64,000 bases of DNA from Paenibacillus sp. V4I7 (GTDB lineage Bacteria > Bacillota > Bacilli > Paenibacillales > NBRC-103111). The stretch lies in NCBI RefSeq assembly GCF_030817275.1, contig NZ_JAUSZD010000002.1:2728001-2792000 (forward strand). Reading direction: 5' to 3'. Below are positions 44,726 through 53,248 of the stretch, piece after piece (the stretch's first letter is position 1; each line of letters starts with the position of its first letter). The notes under the pieces are model-generated. The model worked only from the letters and a program-made list of their open reading frames with translations. It did no database searches and was not told the DNA's origin. Made by a program: the position numbers and the translations under genes.

Positions 44726-44833
44726 ATGAGCATTGAAATAAAACCTAGGCAACCTAAGAAGTGTCGAGGATGCATATGGGGCAATTGGGATGGATTGAAA
44801 CAGTACTGTAGTAAGATAAAATGTATTAAATGA
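44726..44833 (+). CDS. 35-residue cysteine-rich peptide
   Basis: The ATG at 44726 is 5 bases after AGGGGGA. The product is MSIEIKPRQPKK followed by CRGCIWGNWDG, then QYCSKIKC, with four cysteines in a C-x2-C ... C-x4-C arrangement fit to bind a metal. I do not recognise a family. The strong ribosome site and clean frame favour a real small gene. The bases after it (to 45040) hold no other gene. Confidence 0.5.
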   Translation: MSIEIKPRQPKKCRGCIWGNWDGLKQYCSKIKCIK

Positions 44834-45040
44834 TATGAAAATTATTCGGAAATAAAAAGTAAAAAGTTTTTTCATTCCAAGGTTTTTTGTATTATTAGGT
44901 TGGCCTTTTTTTATGGCGTTGGAGCTATTAGAGGAATGCTAATTGAGTCTGATGAGAATATAAATATCCGAAAGCGTATTTCACTTCGTCGGTCTAATTT
45001 TAAACGGTTTTCAATTATCCTTTTTTTGCTTACATAGTAA

Positions 45041-45199
45041 TCAGCTCTGATTGCGGTTAATGAACGGAACCGTTGTTTCTTCCGGATGGTCTATGTCCGT
45101 ATCTCCGTAGTATTCGCGATCCATTCGAATGTTTGCTTGTTCAATCTCAGACTTGTCCGATAGCAAACGTTCACTTGCGGTCTCTTTCTGACGATCCAT
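45041..45199 (-). CDS. Small hydrophilic protein, 52 aa
   Basis: The leftward ATG at 45199 follows AAAGGAGTG. The product begins MDRQKETASERLLSDKSEIE and ends TVPFINRNQS. It is rich in Asp and Glu and has no membrane segment. I do not recognise it, although short charged proteins of this size are common in Paenibacillus and Bacillus. The ribosome site and spacing are good. The function is unknown. Confidence 0.55.
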   Translation of the reverse strand: MDRQKETASERLLSDKSEIEQANIRMDREYYGDTDIDHPEETTVPFINRNQS

Positions 45200-45370
45200 C
45201 TTCAACACTCCTTTCAGGCGCTAGTATGTCCGTCCTGTAGGCGTTTATTCAATTGGTAAGGGCTCTAGTCCATCGCCTTGTACCCAAAACGATCGTTGAG
45301 AAGCTCGTTTCGCGGCATATCTTTTTTTCCTTAAAGGAGAACAAAGCTCGAAATATGCGTATATTTTGTA

Positions 45371-46489
45371 CTATACATAATTGCTCCCGTCCCAATGATA
45401 AAATGCAAGTATATCAAGATCGATCTCGATGCCGATTCCACTACCACTTGGAATAGCGACTTCCCCATTCAATGGACGAACCGGGACCAATTTAGCAAAA
45501 GGATTATCCATTACGTCCCATTCCAGAGGTTCGATTGAGTCCGTTCCCATTTTGCTCCAAGGCTCCAAATTGGCATGAGCAAAAATAGCGTATAATCGTG
45601 ATAACGCTCCGTCATAAGTATGTGGCGTTACGCGAATCCCAAAACTTCTTGCTAAGTTTAATGCTTCCCTATAACTGTCTATTCCAGCTATATGCAGAGG
45701 ATCTGGAGTAATATAATCCAAAGCATTCTGGTTAAGAATAGGAATGTAATCTGCTGCATTTTCAATATTCTCGCCGCCGGCTAAAGGAGCAAACAAACGG
45801 TTTCTTAACAATGCGTATTCAGCAATGTATCGGAGCTTCAGCGGCTCTTCAAACCATAGAAAATTGGGCCAAGTTTCAAGTAGAGACTGCCAGCGTAAAG
45901 TAGCATTTACGTCATAACTTTGATTGGCGTCCAAAGCCAAATTAATCTTACCTTGTAACAAGGTCTGAACTAAAACGATATGTTGTTGATCCTCGGAGAT
46001 TGATTTTCCGCCTATCTTTAATTTGATTTTATCAAATCCTTGATTGAGTACCTTTTCAATAATCCTTAGGGAATGATCTTTCCAATCTGCTTCTTCCGAA
46101 TAGGATTGAAATGAGGCATAGACGGGCACTTTCTCTCGAAACTTACCTCCCCAAAGGTCACACACCGATATACCGCATGATTTGGCCATAATCTCGGTTA
46201 AAGCCATACTCACGGCTGCAGACGAGCGGGAATGCCATTTTTTCAAAGTCGAAACTAAATTGCTTCTGTCAGTGACTGACTTACCGATCAAATAAGGAAT
46301 GATTCGTTCGTGAAAGCCTTTTTGCAAGGTTGGCAGCCAATCGACGCATTCACCCCAACCTTCGATACCAGTGTTGGTCGTTATTCGGATCAGATAACAG
46401 GTGCGGTAGGCTTTTATACCGTTGGCATCTCCATATGGTTTGGGAAGACGATATAAGAGTGGAAATGTTTCGATTTTATGAATTTGCAA
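45371..46489 (-). CDS. Enolase-superfamily enzyme, MLE/dipeptide-epimerase type
   Basis: This protein has about 372 aa. The catalytic KxK pair is Lys156/Lys158 in KIKLKIGG; metal ligands are Asp187 (LALDANQ), Glu214 or 215 (WFEEP) and Glu240 (AGGEN). A two-domain layout with the N-terminal capping domain (TNTGIEGWGE) is complete. The TTG at 46489 is preferred because GGGAGG lies 8 bases upstream and the product then starts QIHKIETFPL, as expected; reading to an ATG at 46621 adds 44 unrelated residues. The substrate could be a muconate, N-succinylamino acid or dipeptide. It stands alone. Confidence 0.85.
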   Translation of the reverse strand: MQIHKIETFPLLYRLPKPYGDANGIKAYRTCYLIRITTNTGIEGWGECVDWLPTLQKGFHERIIPYLIGKSVTDRSNLVSTLKKWHSRSSAAVSMALTEIMAKSCGISVCDLWGGKFREKVPVYASFQSYSEEADWKDHSLRIIEKVLNQGFDKIKLKIGGKSISEDQQHIVLVQTLLQGKINLALDANQSYDVNATLRWQSLLETWPNFLWFEEPLKLRYIAEYALLRNRLFAPLAGGENIENAADYIPILNQNALDYITPDPLHIAGIDSYREALNLARSFGIRVTPHTYDGALSRLYAIFAHANLEPWSKMGTDSIEPLEWDVMDNPFAKLVPVRPLNGEVAIPSGSGIGIEIDLDILAFYHWDGSNYV

Positions 46490-46779
46490 AGGGTTTACCT
46501 CCCATAATTTGTATGATCTAACACCCTGCGAATTCTTTATTACGTTATTCATGCAATTGAACAAGCGGACGCCAACAAAGTGCAAAGCAATGGCAAAGTA
46601 AATTTTCAATATATAATGCATTCTTCGAAGATGCTTACAAAACAGCGGAGTTTCAAGAGTGGAAGCCGGGGGGTGGTGTAATTATTCCACATATCTATGC
46701 TATGACTACTCAAAAATAGTTGTAGGATTGAGCATATCGAACAGAGAGTTAAATGTCATTTCTGTTATAAGCCAATTTT
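46490..46779. other. Region without a supported gene
   Basis: A rightward frame near 46560-46720 gives FFEDAYKTAEFQEWKPGGG, then a short hydrophobic end, and might be the end of a lost gene. It has no start and no family that I recognise. Confidence 0.3.
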
Positions 46780-46815
46780 AAAGGGCCCAAGGGGAGGAGT
46801 ATCCTTGGGCTTTAT
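46780..46815. terminator. Intrinsic terminator
   Basis: GCCCAAGG and CCTTGGGC form an 8-bp stem with a 10-base loop; TTTATT lies on the right, and AAA/TTT symmetry suggests that it works in both directions. No intact rightward gene precedes it. Confidence 0.7.
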
Positions 46816-46879
46816 TCCTTCAAGTACCATTAGTCATCAATAGCTCTAAGGTGTAACATTATTATGGGTGATGAAGATA

Positions 46880-47140
46880 ATGTTTATTCCTCCAATGCTT
46901 TTGACGATTCATCCACATTTGCTAGCTAAGATTGTGGCGTTAGATGAACATGAAAAAGCTGACTTCGAAGCATGCAATTATCGTTTTAAGTCTAGCAATG
47001 TAAAACAAAAGGTTGTCTACTTCGATTTTGATATTTTGTACACCGCAACGTAGATGTGACGGGCTTGCCGTTAGAGGTTCGCAAAGGATTACTTGAAGAG
47101 GCTGTAAATGTGCTTGGAACTAGGAATTACCCAGTCAGTC
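46880..47140 (+). pseudogene. ATP-dependent DNA ligase remnant
   Basis: MFIPPMLLT is the usual start of Bacillus/Paenibacillus ATP-dependent DNA ligases (LigB/YkoU-like). It is followed after a deletion by ADFEACNYRFKSSN, then VVYFDFDILY, the segment after the catalytic domain's motif III. A frameshift near 47045 moves the reading to RNVDVTGLPLEVRKGLLEEA in another frame. The adenylated Lys motif lies in the deleted part, so the remnant is inactive. Confidence 0.65.
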
Positions 47141-47239
47141 CGCCAGCTACCAGTATTCGAGGAATTCATTGTATAGGTGCACCCTTTAAATGCACACAAT
47201 AATAGTGCTTCAAAATGACTTTAAGGGTGGGATAAAATC

Positions 47240-47335
47240 ATGTCAACACACGACCAACAACAAGAAAATCACGCTAAAGACCAGAAAGATAACAAACCAA
47301 ATCATGGAAGTAGAAAAAAGAAGAAGCAGAAATAA
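47240..47335 (+). CDS. 31-residue lysine-rich peptide
   Basis: The ATG at 47240 follows AAGGGTGGGA. The product MSTHDQQQENHAKDQKDN continues to a basic KKKKQK end. Short Gln/Asn/Lys-rich proteins like this occur in Bacilli, some of them spore-specific, but I do not recognise a family. A strong terminator follows 46 bases later, which supports transcription. Confidence 0.4.
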   Translation: MSTHDQQQENHAKDQKDNKPNHGSRKKKKQK

Positions 47336-47381
47336 TGGCATTGATAATGTAAACATAATTTAGGTGGTTAATAAAAGCACG

Positions 47382-47416
47382 AAAAAAGCCCGAGGATTCT
47401 TTCCTTCGGGCTTTTT
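47382..47416 (+). terminator. Intrinsic terminator
   Basis: AAAAAAGCCCGA and TTCGGGCTTTTT enclose a short loop with an extra GGA/TCC pairing. It closes the small gene before it and faces the leftward gene after it. Confidence 0.88.
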
Positions 47417-47522
47417 GTCTGTCCGGTGCTTCTCTAGTACAAGAGTTATCTTCGTGAAATTTCTACCACCTCACATAAACAATAAATTCCATGAACTTCC
47501 ACGCCAAATGGGTTTGACTGAT

Positions 47523-48008
47523 TCAACCCACTCCTTTGCTCCTTTCTCTTTCTCCCGCTGTTCGGATAAGGACCATTAACAGTTTCAGGAACAAAAAAAA
47601 TGTAAATAAAGTTACAAAAGAGTGCATCCAGGTCCAACTGTAGTATTTAATTAATTCGGTATACCTTTCTAAAAGAAATTCCACTGTTGTCATTAGAGCA
47701 CTATATAAAAAAGCCTGTGCCAATACCCCGACATGCTTCGAACGTTTCGTTGTTAGGTTGAAGAGAACATTTATCGTTGGGAATGCAAGATAATCGAACA
47801 AAACCGCTGATGAGAAGTATTGACTGAGAAATCGGACGGGATGTTCGTAATAATGCTGTTCAATTAGAATTACGGGAATAAAACTGCTAAAAAACACGGT
47901 AATTAGAAATACGTATAAACAATCTCTGATAAGTGATTTCTTTAAGGTTATGAGTAAAATAATTAAAGAAAGAACAATAGCAGACCATTGAATAATTTGA
48001 TTAAACAT
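47523..48008 (-). CDS. CBO0543-like membrane protein, second copy
   Basis: This 161-aa protein has about five hydrophobic helices, including ILLITLKKSLIRDCLYVFLI, and YYSWTWMHSFVTLF near the end. It shares size, topology and end motifs (helical Trp-His region before the last helix) with the protein at 43616-44116, so the two are probably paralogues. The function is unknown. It runs leftwards, separated from the flippase gene by about 250 bases with no supported gene. Confidence 0.5.
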   Translation of the reverse strand: MFNQIIQWSAIVLSLIILLITLKKSLIRDCLYVFLITVFFSSFIPVILIEQHYYEHPVRFLSQYFSSAVLFDYLAFPTINVLFNLTTKRSKHVGVLAQAFLYSALMTTVEFLLERYTELIKYYSWTWMHSFVTLFTFFLFLKLLMVLIRTAGERERSKGVG

Positions 48009-48115
48009 TTGGCTACCTCATTTCAAAAATCTCACCTAAATGTAAAAATGATTCATGAACTATATATTTCCAAGAGTGAGAATGTTTAATACGTACACGT
48101 AGGGTTTATTAAGCT

Positions 48116-48143
48116 CTAACGAAGAACGATTTGTTATGAGGAG
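48116..48143 (+). repeat. Dispersed repeat, head fragment
   Basis: CTAACGAAGAACGATTTGTT matches the family head, but no hairpin follows. It lies between two leftward genes. Confidence 0.4.
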
Positions 48144-48255
48144 ATAATTTTCAAAGGCTGTTATTTGAAGCGCTAAGAGATTCCTTATGGATTCCTTATC
48201 ACTCTGATACAACAACTCCAACCAACACAAGAGTTCGTTCCGACATATTAACACC

Positions 48256-49719
48256 TTACGCAGCATTTACCCTAGGTTTAGGATTTTTCTCGATCCTTAT
48301 CGTGAAGCTGATTAAAGCAAGAAGTCCTACGCAAACGAAGAGGGGAAACCAGCTATTTGCAAATCGACCGGCCACCATAATCGCAATCATCACTAGTGTC
48401 GGCAGCAATGGCTCGCCGTAAGCCTTCCACCAGTTAAGGGAAAACTTTTCATAGTAATAAAATCCGATCATTGTCAGGGCGGATACGGCCCAGCCTCCGG
48501 TATATATCCAAACTGCGAGTACAGGACTGCTAGAAGCAACCATAGGTACAAAAATAACAACGAAAATCCCGGCGGCAATCATGACCCAGAAGGTGGATTT
48601 CGTTTTGCCAATACCCGCCATAATACTTCCCCCTAGACGGCCAACGGATGAGAAGAGGACGCCTAGCGCCATTAAGCGAATGTACGCAGCGGAATCGCCT
48701 GTTGAATAATCCGAGCCAAATAAAAATCCATTAATCTGATCTGGAAATAAACAAATGATTGCTGTTAACGGATAAAGCAAGAGGTTGTTGTAACGGATGC
48801 AACTCGTACCACGCCGCTTGCTTTCTTCAACATCCTGCGATCTCTCTGCAACAAAGGGCAGTGTAACTATCATGAACGCCCATGTGATGATTCCGATAAA
48901 GCCGGTAATGCGAAAACCGTTTGCTAGATAACCTACGGCCAATACGGAACTGGAACCTACCATCATGACGAGAAAAGGCTGCTGAAACGCCTTCGCAATA
49001 TTGCCAGCCCAGGAAGGCAGCCCGTATGCCAGCATGCTTTTGATCTCCTGAATCGGAAGCGGACCGAACCATCGAGGTTTATGCACACGTTCAACTTTGA
49101 TGCAAATAAAAGAGGCTGTCAGGAGTGCCCCTACGCCCATCCAAAGTGAAATGTTTTCAAGCAAATTAATGCCGCCACGAGGCAAAAGCACGCCAAGTAC
49201 CGTACCGATCGTGGACAGTGCCGTCGTGATAACCATAAAGAATGCTTGCGTTCCGAAATCTCGGTTTCCTGAGAAGGAAGCAACGCCAATGTTTAGAATC
49301 GAGTTGAAAAAAAACATGATCGAGCTCAGCATCAATGCCCCTCGAAGCTCTGTCAAATGGTAGTAGTTCGCTAATAGCGGAGCTAAGGCGCAGAGCAGTA
49401 ATCCAATAAAGAGGCTGAAAAGGGTGCTGCCTGTTAAGGCGACACGGAAATTCGTTTGAACCGCTTCCAGAGGTTTTCGCGAAAACGCATAAATTAAGGA
49501 AGAGTTGAAGCCGAAATTGAGAAAAAGCGAGATCATACCGAAAATTTGCAGCAATAGGTTGACCTCGCCAAACCGATCGGGATCGTTGAGCTCCCGGGCG
49601 AGTATGATACTGCCTACGGTTTGCAACATTTGATTGATAAAGAGTCCGAGACCGATGATGGAAACATTTCGAAGTAAAAAACGCTGTGTCTCTGTTAAAT
49701 TGAAACGCTGTGTACGCAT
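48256..49719 (-). CDS. Oligosaccharide/lipid flippase family protein (Wzx/MurJ-like fold)
   Basis: This 487-aa membrane protein has 13-14 predicted helices in the MATE-like multidrug/oligosaccharidyl-lipid/polysaccharide (MOP) exporter fold. FINQMLQTVGSIILARELNDPDRFGEVNLLLQI at the start is typical of polysaccharide flippases (given here in part) and is followed by FNSILNIGVASFSGNRDF. The ATG at 49719 follows AAAAGGGG, and the bases between form GGGGACGTCCCC, a perfect palindrome that could fold over the start. No glycosyltransferase genes are adjacent, so the lipid-linked cargo is unknown. Confidence 0.82.
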   Translation of the reverse strand: MRTQRFNLTETQRFLLRNVSIIGLGLFINQMLQTVGSIILARELNDPDRFGEVNLLLQIFGMISLFLNFGFNSSLIYAFSRKPLEAVQTNFRVALTGSTLFSLFIGLLLCALAPLLANYYHLTELRGALMLSSIMFFFNSILNIGVASFSGNRDFGTQAFFMVITTALSTIGTVLGVLLPRGGINLLENISLWMGVGALLTASFICIKVERVHKPRWFGPLPIQEIKSMLAYGLPSWAGNIAKAFQQPFLVMMVGSSSVLAVGYLANGFRITGFIGIITWAFMIVTLPFVAERSQDVEESKRRGTSCIRYNNLLLYPLTAIICLFPDQINGFLFGSDYSTGDSAAYIRLMALGVLFSSVGRLGGSIMAGIGKTKSTFWVMIAAGIFVVIFVPMVASSSPVLAVWIYTGGWAVSALTMIGFYYYEKFSLNWWKAYGEPLLPTLVMIAIMVAGRFANSWFPLFVCVGLLALISFTIRIEKNPKPRVNAA

Positions 49720-50129
49720 GGGGACGTCCCCTTTTCCATGGATTAGGTCTAACGCTGAGATATCCAAAGCGTATCAAACACCTTATTGCATGACAAACCA
49801 AGAATTTGAAGGAAAACGGAGAAAAATAAAGATATTCATTGCATTTGACGGGCTGCTAATTCCTGTAAGAGAAATATGGGCATTGCGTAAGTAAAAAAAG
49901 GAAGGAGATTCAGTTGGCACACTATTGCTGATGTGATGAATAGACGTTTTCCTGAAGAAAAACATTCTTTTACGATGCTAGAACTATTAAATGAATCTCG
50001 TAGAAATGCTTTTATTAGAGTATAAATCACTGATTTTGACGTCCCATATCTTGGTATAATTTCAGGTCCAAAGGCAAAAACTATATTGGATTTGAAGAAT
50101 CAACCATACCTTAATAATGGAGGGATTTT
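49720..50129. other. Region without a supported gene
   Basis: A rightward frame (49906-50025) gives HTIADVMNRRFPEEKHSF, then TMLELLNESRR, and looks like the C-terminal end of a protein, but it lacks a start and I do not recognise a family. The rest is AT-rich. Confidence 0.35.
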
Positions 50130-50294
50130 ATGAGTAACAGCTTAGATGCAATTAAAGCCGATCAAGCAAACTTTCTGGACAAAACTGAGGATGAAGTAAA
50201 AGAGGTTGCTGCCACAACTGATGTGAATGAAGCTGTAGAAGCCGTCACAGCTCATATTAACAAATACGATGAGCAAGAAGATGAGACAACTTAA
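50130..50294 (+). CDS. Small acidic protein, 54 aa
   Basis: The ATG at 50130 follows GGAGGGATTTT. The product MSNSLDAIKADQANFLDKTE continues with EVKEVAATTDVNEAVEAVTA and an Asp/Glu-rich end. It has a high charge and is probably helical. I do not recognise a family. The strong ribosome site, coding-like composition and repeat-type terminator 85 bases downstream support a real gene. Confidence 0.6.
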   Translation: MSNSLDAIKADQANFLDKTEDEVKEVAATTDVNEAVEAVTAHINKYDEQEDETT

Positions 50295-50380
50295 TAAAGA
50301 CATTGATATCTCGGCTTAATGAACTTCAGGGCTTTATTATTGATTTGCTGTTAGGAGATCCAACAGAATCCGTAGTTAAA

Positions 50381-50430
50381 CTAACGATAAACTATAGTTG
50401 AGGGGCTATCTTCGCGGCAGCTCCTCTTTT
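50381..50430 (+). repeat. Dispersed repeat copy acting as terminator
   Basis: CTAACGATAAACTATAGTTG is followed by the stem GAGGGGCT / AGCTCCTC (one G-U pair) and TTTT. Confidence 0.85.
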
Positions 50431-50572
50431 CTTTATTTATGAAGTATGTTTCCTTTTAAATGTTAGTTACCTTGTTATTTTTTCAATTCAACTTGTGTAT
50501 GTAATTAATAATTGGTAGATGATAAATGTCTATAATCACCTAAAAGCTTTCTCGGATCGCTATAAATCATTA

Positions 50573-50648
50573 AGCCGACGGGGAAACGAGTTCAATAAAA
50601 CAGCGGCAGTTCAGACTTATTTTCTCAGTCCATGGCTGCCGCTGTTTC
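50573..50648 (+). repeat. Dispersed repeat copy with 12-bp hairpin
   Basis: A diverged head (GCCGACGGGGAAACGAGTTC) and AATAAA are followed by AAACAGCGGCAG and CTGCCGCTGTTT around a 26-base loop. Confidence 0.8.
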
Positions 50649-50721
50649 TTATATTTGGGTCAGTCTAATACTTATTTTACGAAGTCTGACAGATTGTAAT
50701 TCGAAAAGAAGAGTGGAATCA

Positions 50722-51046
50722 TCACATCCAGACTACAAATACGTAATTTTTCTTGAACATCAGGCACGTTTTAATAGCCGAATTAATTCCGGCATGCGGA
50801 TCTTTAAGCCTTGCTTTTAAATCAGCCAGCTCATCCATGACGAAGACGATGCGCTTCCCACTCCACTCTTGCGAGCCGTTCCGTTCCATGCTCGTATAGC
50901 ACCGGTTCATTTCTGCCTCGACTATATCTGCTATACTGGCCACGTCATCAAGTGTCGTTGCGAACCCTTTCGTTATCGCCAGGTCTTTAAAGTATTTATT
51001 AGAGTTTGAAAAAAGGATAATTGTCCATTCCGACCGAACTATTTAG
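50722..51046 (-). pseudogene. FtsK/SpoIIIE-type translocase fragment
   Basis: An open leftward frame encodes FKDLAITKGFATTLDDVASI, then a spacer and GKRIVFVMDELADL, a Walker B segment typical of FtsK/SpoIIIE/conjugation ATPases. Walker A and the rest are absent, and the end (after about 50790) is unrelated. It may be left over from an integrated element. The bases 50431-50572 contain no gene. Confidence 0.5.
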
Positions 51047-51087
51047 TAAGGTTAAAGGCTAGTTGACAGAGTGAATGGAGGAAAAAG

Positions 51088-52323
51088 ATGTTTAGCTTAT
51101 CCAGGCTTCCCAAAAATGCGCGCGGCTGTCTTCTGTACGAGCCGCTGTTTCTAATCCCGTATAGCATGTTCAGCACGTATGCTACTATTTATATGTTTGA
51201 AATGGGGATGAGCGAGACGACAATCGGCTGGGTCACCACGCTGACCCTGCTTGTGCAGGTATTCTCATCCTTCATCAGCGGCTATCTGACTGACAGGCTC
51301 GGCAGGAAATGGGCGCTACTTTATTTTGACCTGCTCAGTTGGACGGTCGGCACCCTGCTATGGGCGGTATCGCAAAATATTTGGTTTTTTATCGTCGCGG
51401 CCGTCGTGAACGGTTTTCAGCGGGTTCCGCATACCGCATTCTACTGCTTACTTGTGGAGGATACCGATCCAAAGGACCGGACCTTCGTCTTCTCCGTTCT
51501 TCAGTTCGTCGCCATGCTTGGCGGCTTGTTCGCTCCGCTCGGCGGACTGCTCGTCGCGCATTACGGCCTGATTCCCGGCATGCGGATCATGTATGTGCTC
51601 GCCTGCGTATGCATGACGATTCAATTCGTCGGACGGCATTTTGCCACCCGCGAGACGGAGATCGGACTTCGTAAAATGGTGGAAACCCGCAGCGTAGGTT
51701 TTATAGCCGGGCTGCGTGAGTACAAAGGGGTTATCCGCGGCATGGGGGAGAATAAGTCGCTGCTGATGATTTTCGGCGTCTATATTCTGTTCCAGTTCCA
51801 GCTTACGATGAAAGGCACCTACTTGTCGCTCTTTCTAGTGGATGATCTTAAGCTGGACAGTGGTCTTGTGTCTATATTCCCGGCCATAACTTCTATTATT
51901 ATGCTCCTCTCGATGTGGCTGCTGCTGCCCCAGCTGAGCGATAACAGACTTCACTCGGTCATGCTGTGGGGCTTCTTCATTTCGCTGGTGTCCAATCTAC
52001 TGCTGATCCTCCCGCTCCCCGGGATGATGTTCTGGCTGATCGTCAGCACCGTTCTCGCCGCGGCGGGTACGATGATGACGTATCCGTATTTGGAAGCGGC
52101 GGTCGCGAACGCCATTGACGACGAAAACCGCGCAAGCGTATTTGCCATGCTGTCTGTACTGATTCTGCTTGTCGTATCACCGTCCGGCATTATTGGGGGA
52201 TGGGCTTACCGCCTCGATCCTTCCTTGCCGTTCCTATTAATTGTTCTATCGTTCGCGGCAAGTATGGTGCTGCTGGTGCTGTATAAAAGGAGCGCCGGTC
52301 GTGAAAAGACGAAGGTTGCCTGA
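51088..52323 (+). CDS. MFS transporter
   Basis: This 411-aa protein has 12 transmembrane helices. Motif A in loop 2-3 is GYLTDRLGRKWALLYFD, and the central loop is long and charged. The opening RLPKNARGCLLYEPLFLIPYS is found in an MFS group common in Paenibacillus. GC content rises here compared with the AT-rich stretch to the left. GGAGG precedes the ATG. The gene is followed after 70 bases by an unrelated hydrolase gene. The substrate is unknown. Confidence 0.85.
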   Translation: MFSLSRLPKNARGCLLYEPLFLIPYSMFSTYATIYMFEMGMSETTIGWVTTLTLLVQVFSSFISGYLTDRLGRKWALLYFDLLSWTVGTLLWAVSQNIWFFIVAAVVNGFQRVPHTAFYCLLVEDTDPKDRTFVFSVLQFVAMLGGLFAPLGGLLVAHYGLIPGMRIMYVLACVCMTIQFVGRHFATRETEIGLRKMVETRSVGFIAGLREYKGVIRGMGENKSLLMIFGVYILFQFQLTMKGTYLSLFLVDDLKLDSGLVSIFPAITSIIMLLSMWLLLPQLSDNRLHSVMLWGFFISLVSNLLLILPLPGMMFWLIVSTVLAAAGTMMTYPYLEAAVANAIDDENRASVFAMLSVLILLVVSPSGIIGGWAYRLDPSLPFLLIVLSFAASMVLLVLYKRSAGREKTKVA

Positions 52324-52393
52324 TTGAGGTTTAGAAGCGTCAGGCAGTCGGCCTGTGTTTTTTATTTTTTTAACAGTGAGGAGAGATCTTGAA

Positions 52394-53248
52394 ATGAGCG
52401 AACAACTGTTTAAAATAAACGGAATCGAACTTTGTGCAGAAAGCTTCGGCAACCCGGAACACCCGACAATATTACTGATCATGGGTGCTCAAGCGTCCAT
52501 GGTTTGGTGGGAAAAAGACTTCTGCCGACGTCTAGCAGCCAAAGGACGCTTTATCATTCGCTACGATAATCGTGATGTCGGTCGGTCCGTCACCTACGAA
52601 CCCGGCTATCCTGAATACACCTTTGAAGATATGACTGACGATGCTATCCATATCCTCGATCATTTTGGAATCGCACAAGCCCATATTGTAGGCATCTCTA
52701 TGGGCGGCATGCTGACTCAAATCCTGGCTTTGCGACATCCAGAAAGAGTTTTGACCGTTTCGCTACTCTCTACATCGAATTTCGCCCCAGACCTCCCACC
52801 GATGGAAGATAAGGTGATGGATTATTTCTCCAATGCGGCGGCGACAGATTGGACGAATGATGCAGTGGTCATTGCTTTTACGGTTGGCAAATGGAAAGTT
52901 CTCGCGGGTTCGAAGCATACGATTGATGAGAAAAGAATCTATGATTTAGCTTCAGAAGAAGTCAAAAGAAGCCGTAATATGGCGAGCATGAACAATCACG
53001 GCATGGTGACGGGGGGAGAATTCTATTTGGTAAGAACAGGCGACATCGACGTCCCCGCTCTGGTTATTCACGGTACTGAGGATCCGATTATACCTTATGA
53101 ACATGGAGTCGCTCTTGCCTGCGCTATACCCGAAGCGGTTTTATTACCCTTAGAAGGGACTGGTCATGAGCTTCACCATGAAGACTGGGATACCATCATT
53201 GACGCGATTTTCAATCACACCCAGTTGGAGATGAATAACCATGAATAA
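52394..53248 (+). CDS. Alpha/beta hydrolase
   Basis: This 284-aa protein has the nucleophile elbow GISMGG with Ser102, the acid in VIHGTEDPIIP and the catalytic His in GTGHELH near the end. The oxyanion region IMGAQASMVWW and RYDNRDVGRS are typical of the haloperoxidase/esterase-like group. The start at 52394 follows GAGGAGAG. The end overlaps the next gene (DUF1772) by eight bases, so the two form an operon. DUF1772 proteins include anthrone oxygenase-like enzymes; the hydrolase may act in the same detoxification. Confidence 0.88.
   Translation: MSEQLFKINGIELCAESFGNPEHPTILLIMGAQASMVWWEKDFCRRLAAKGRFIIRYDNRDVGRSVTYEPGYPEYTFEDMTDDAIHILDHFGIAQAHIVGISMGGMLTQILALRHPERVLTVSLLSTSNFAPDLPPMEDKVMDYFSNAAATDWTNDAVVIAFTVGKWKVLAGSKHTIDEKRIYDLASEEVKRSRNMASMNNHGMVTGGEFYLVRTGDIDVPALVIHGTEDPIIPYEHGVALACAIPEAVLLPLEGTGHELHHEDWDTIIDAIFNHTQLEMNNHE

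Noticed and set aside
48060..48266. 68-codon leftward frame between the flippase and the second CBO0543-like gene
   Set aside because: It overlaps the flippase end, runs through a repeat head, and shows no start signal.
49634..49894. 86-codon rightward frame across the flippase start
   Set aside because: It is mostly antisense to the flippase gene; the last 28 codons alone do not form a recognisable protein.
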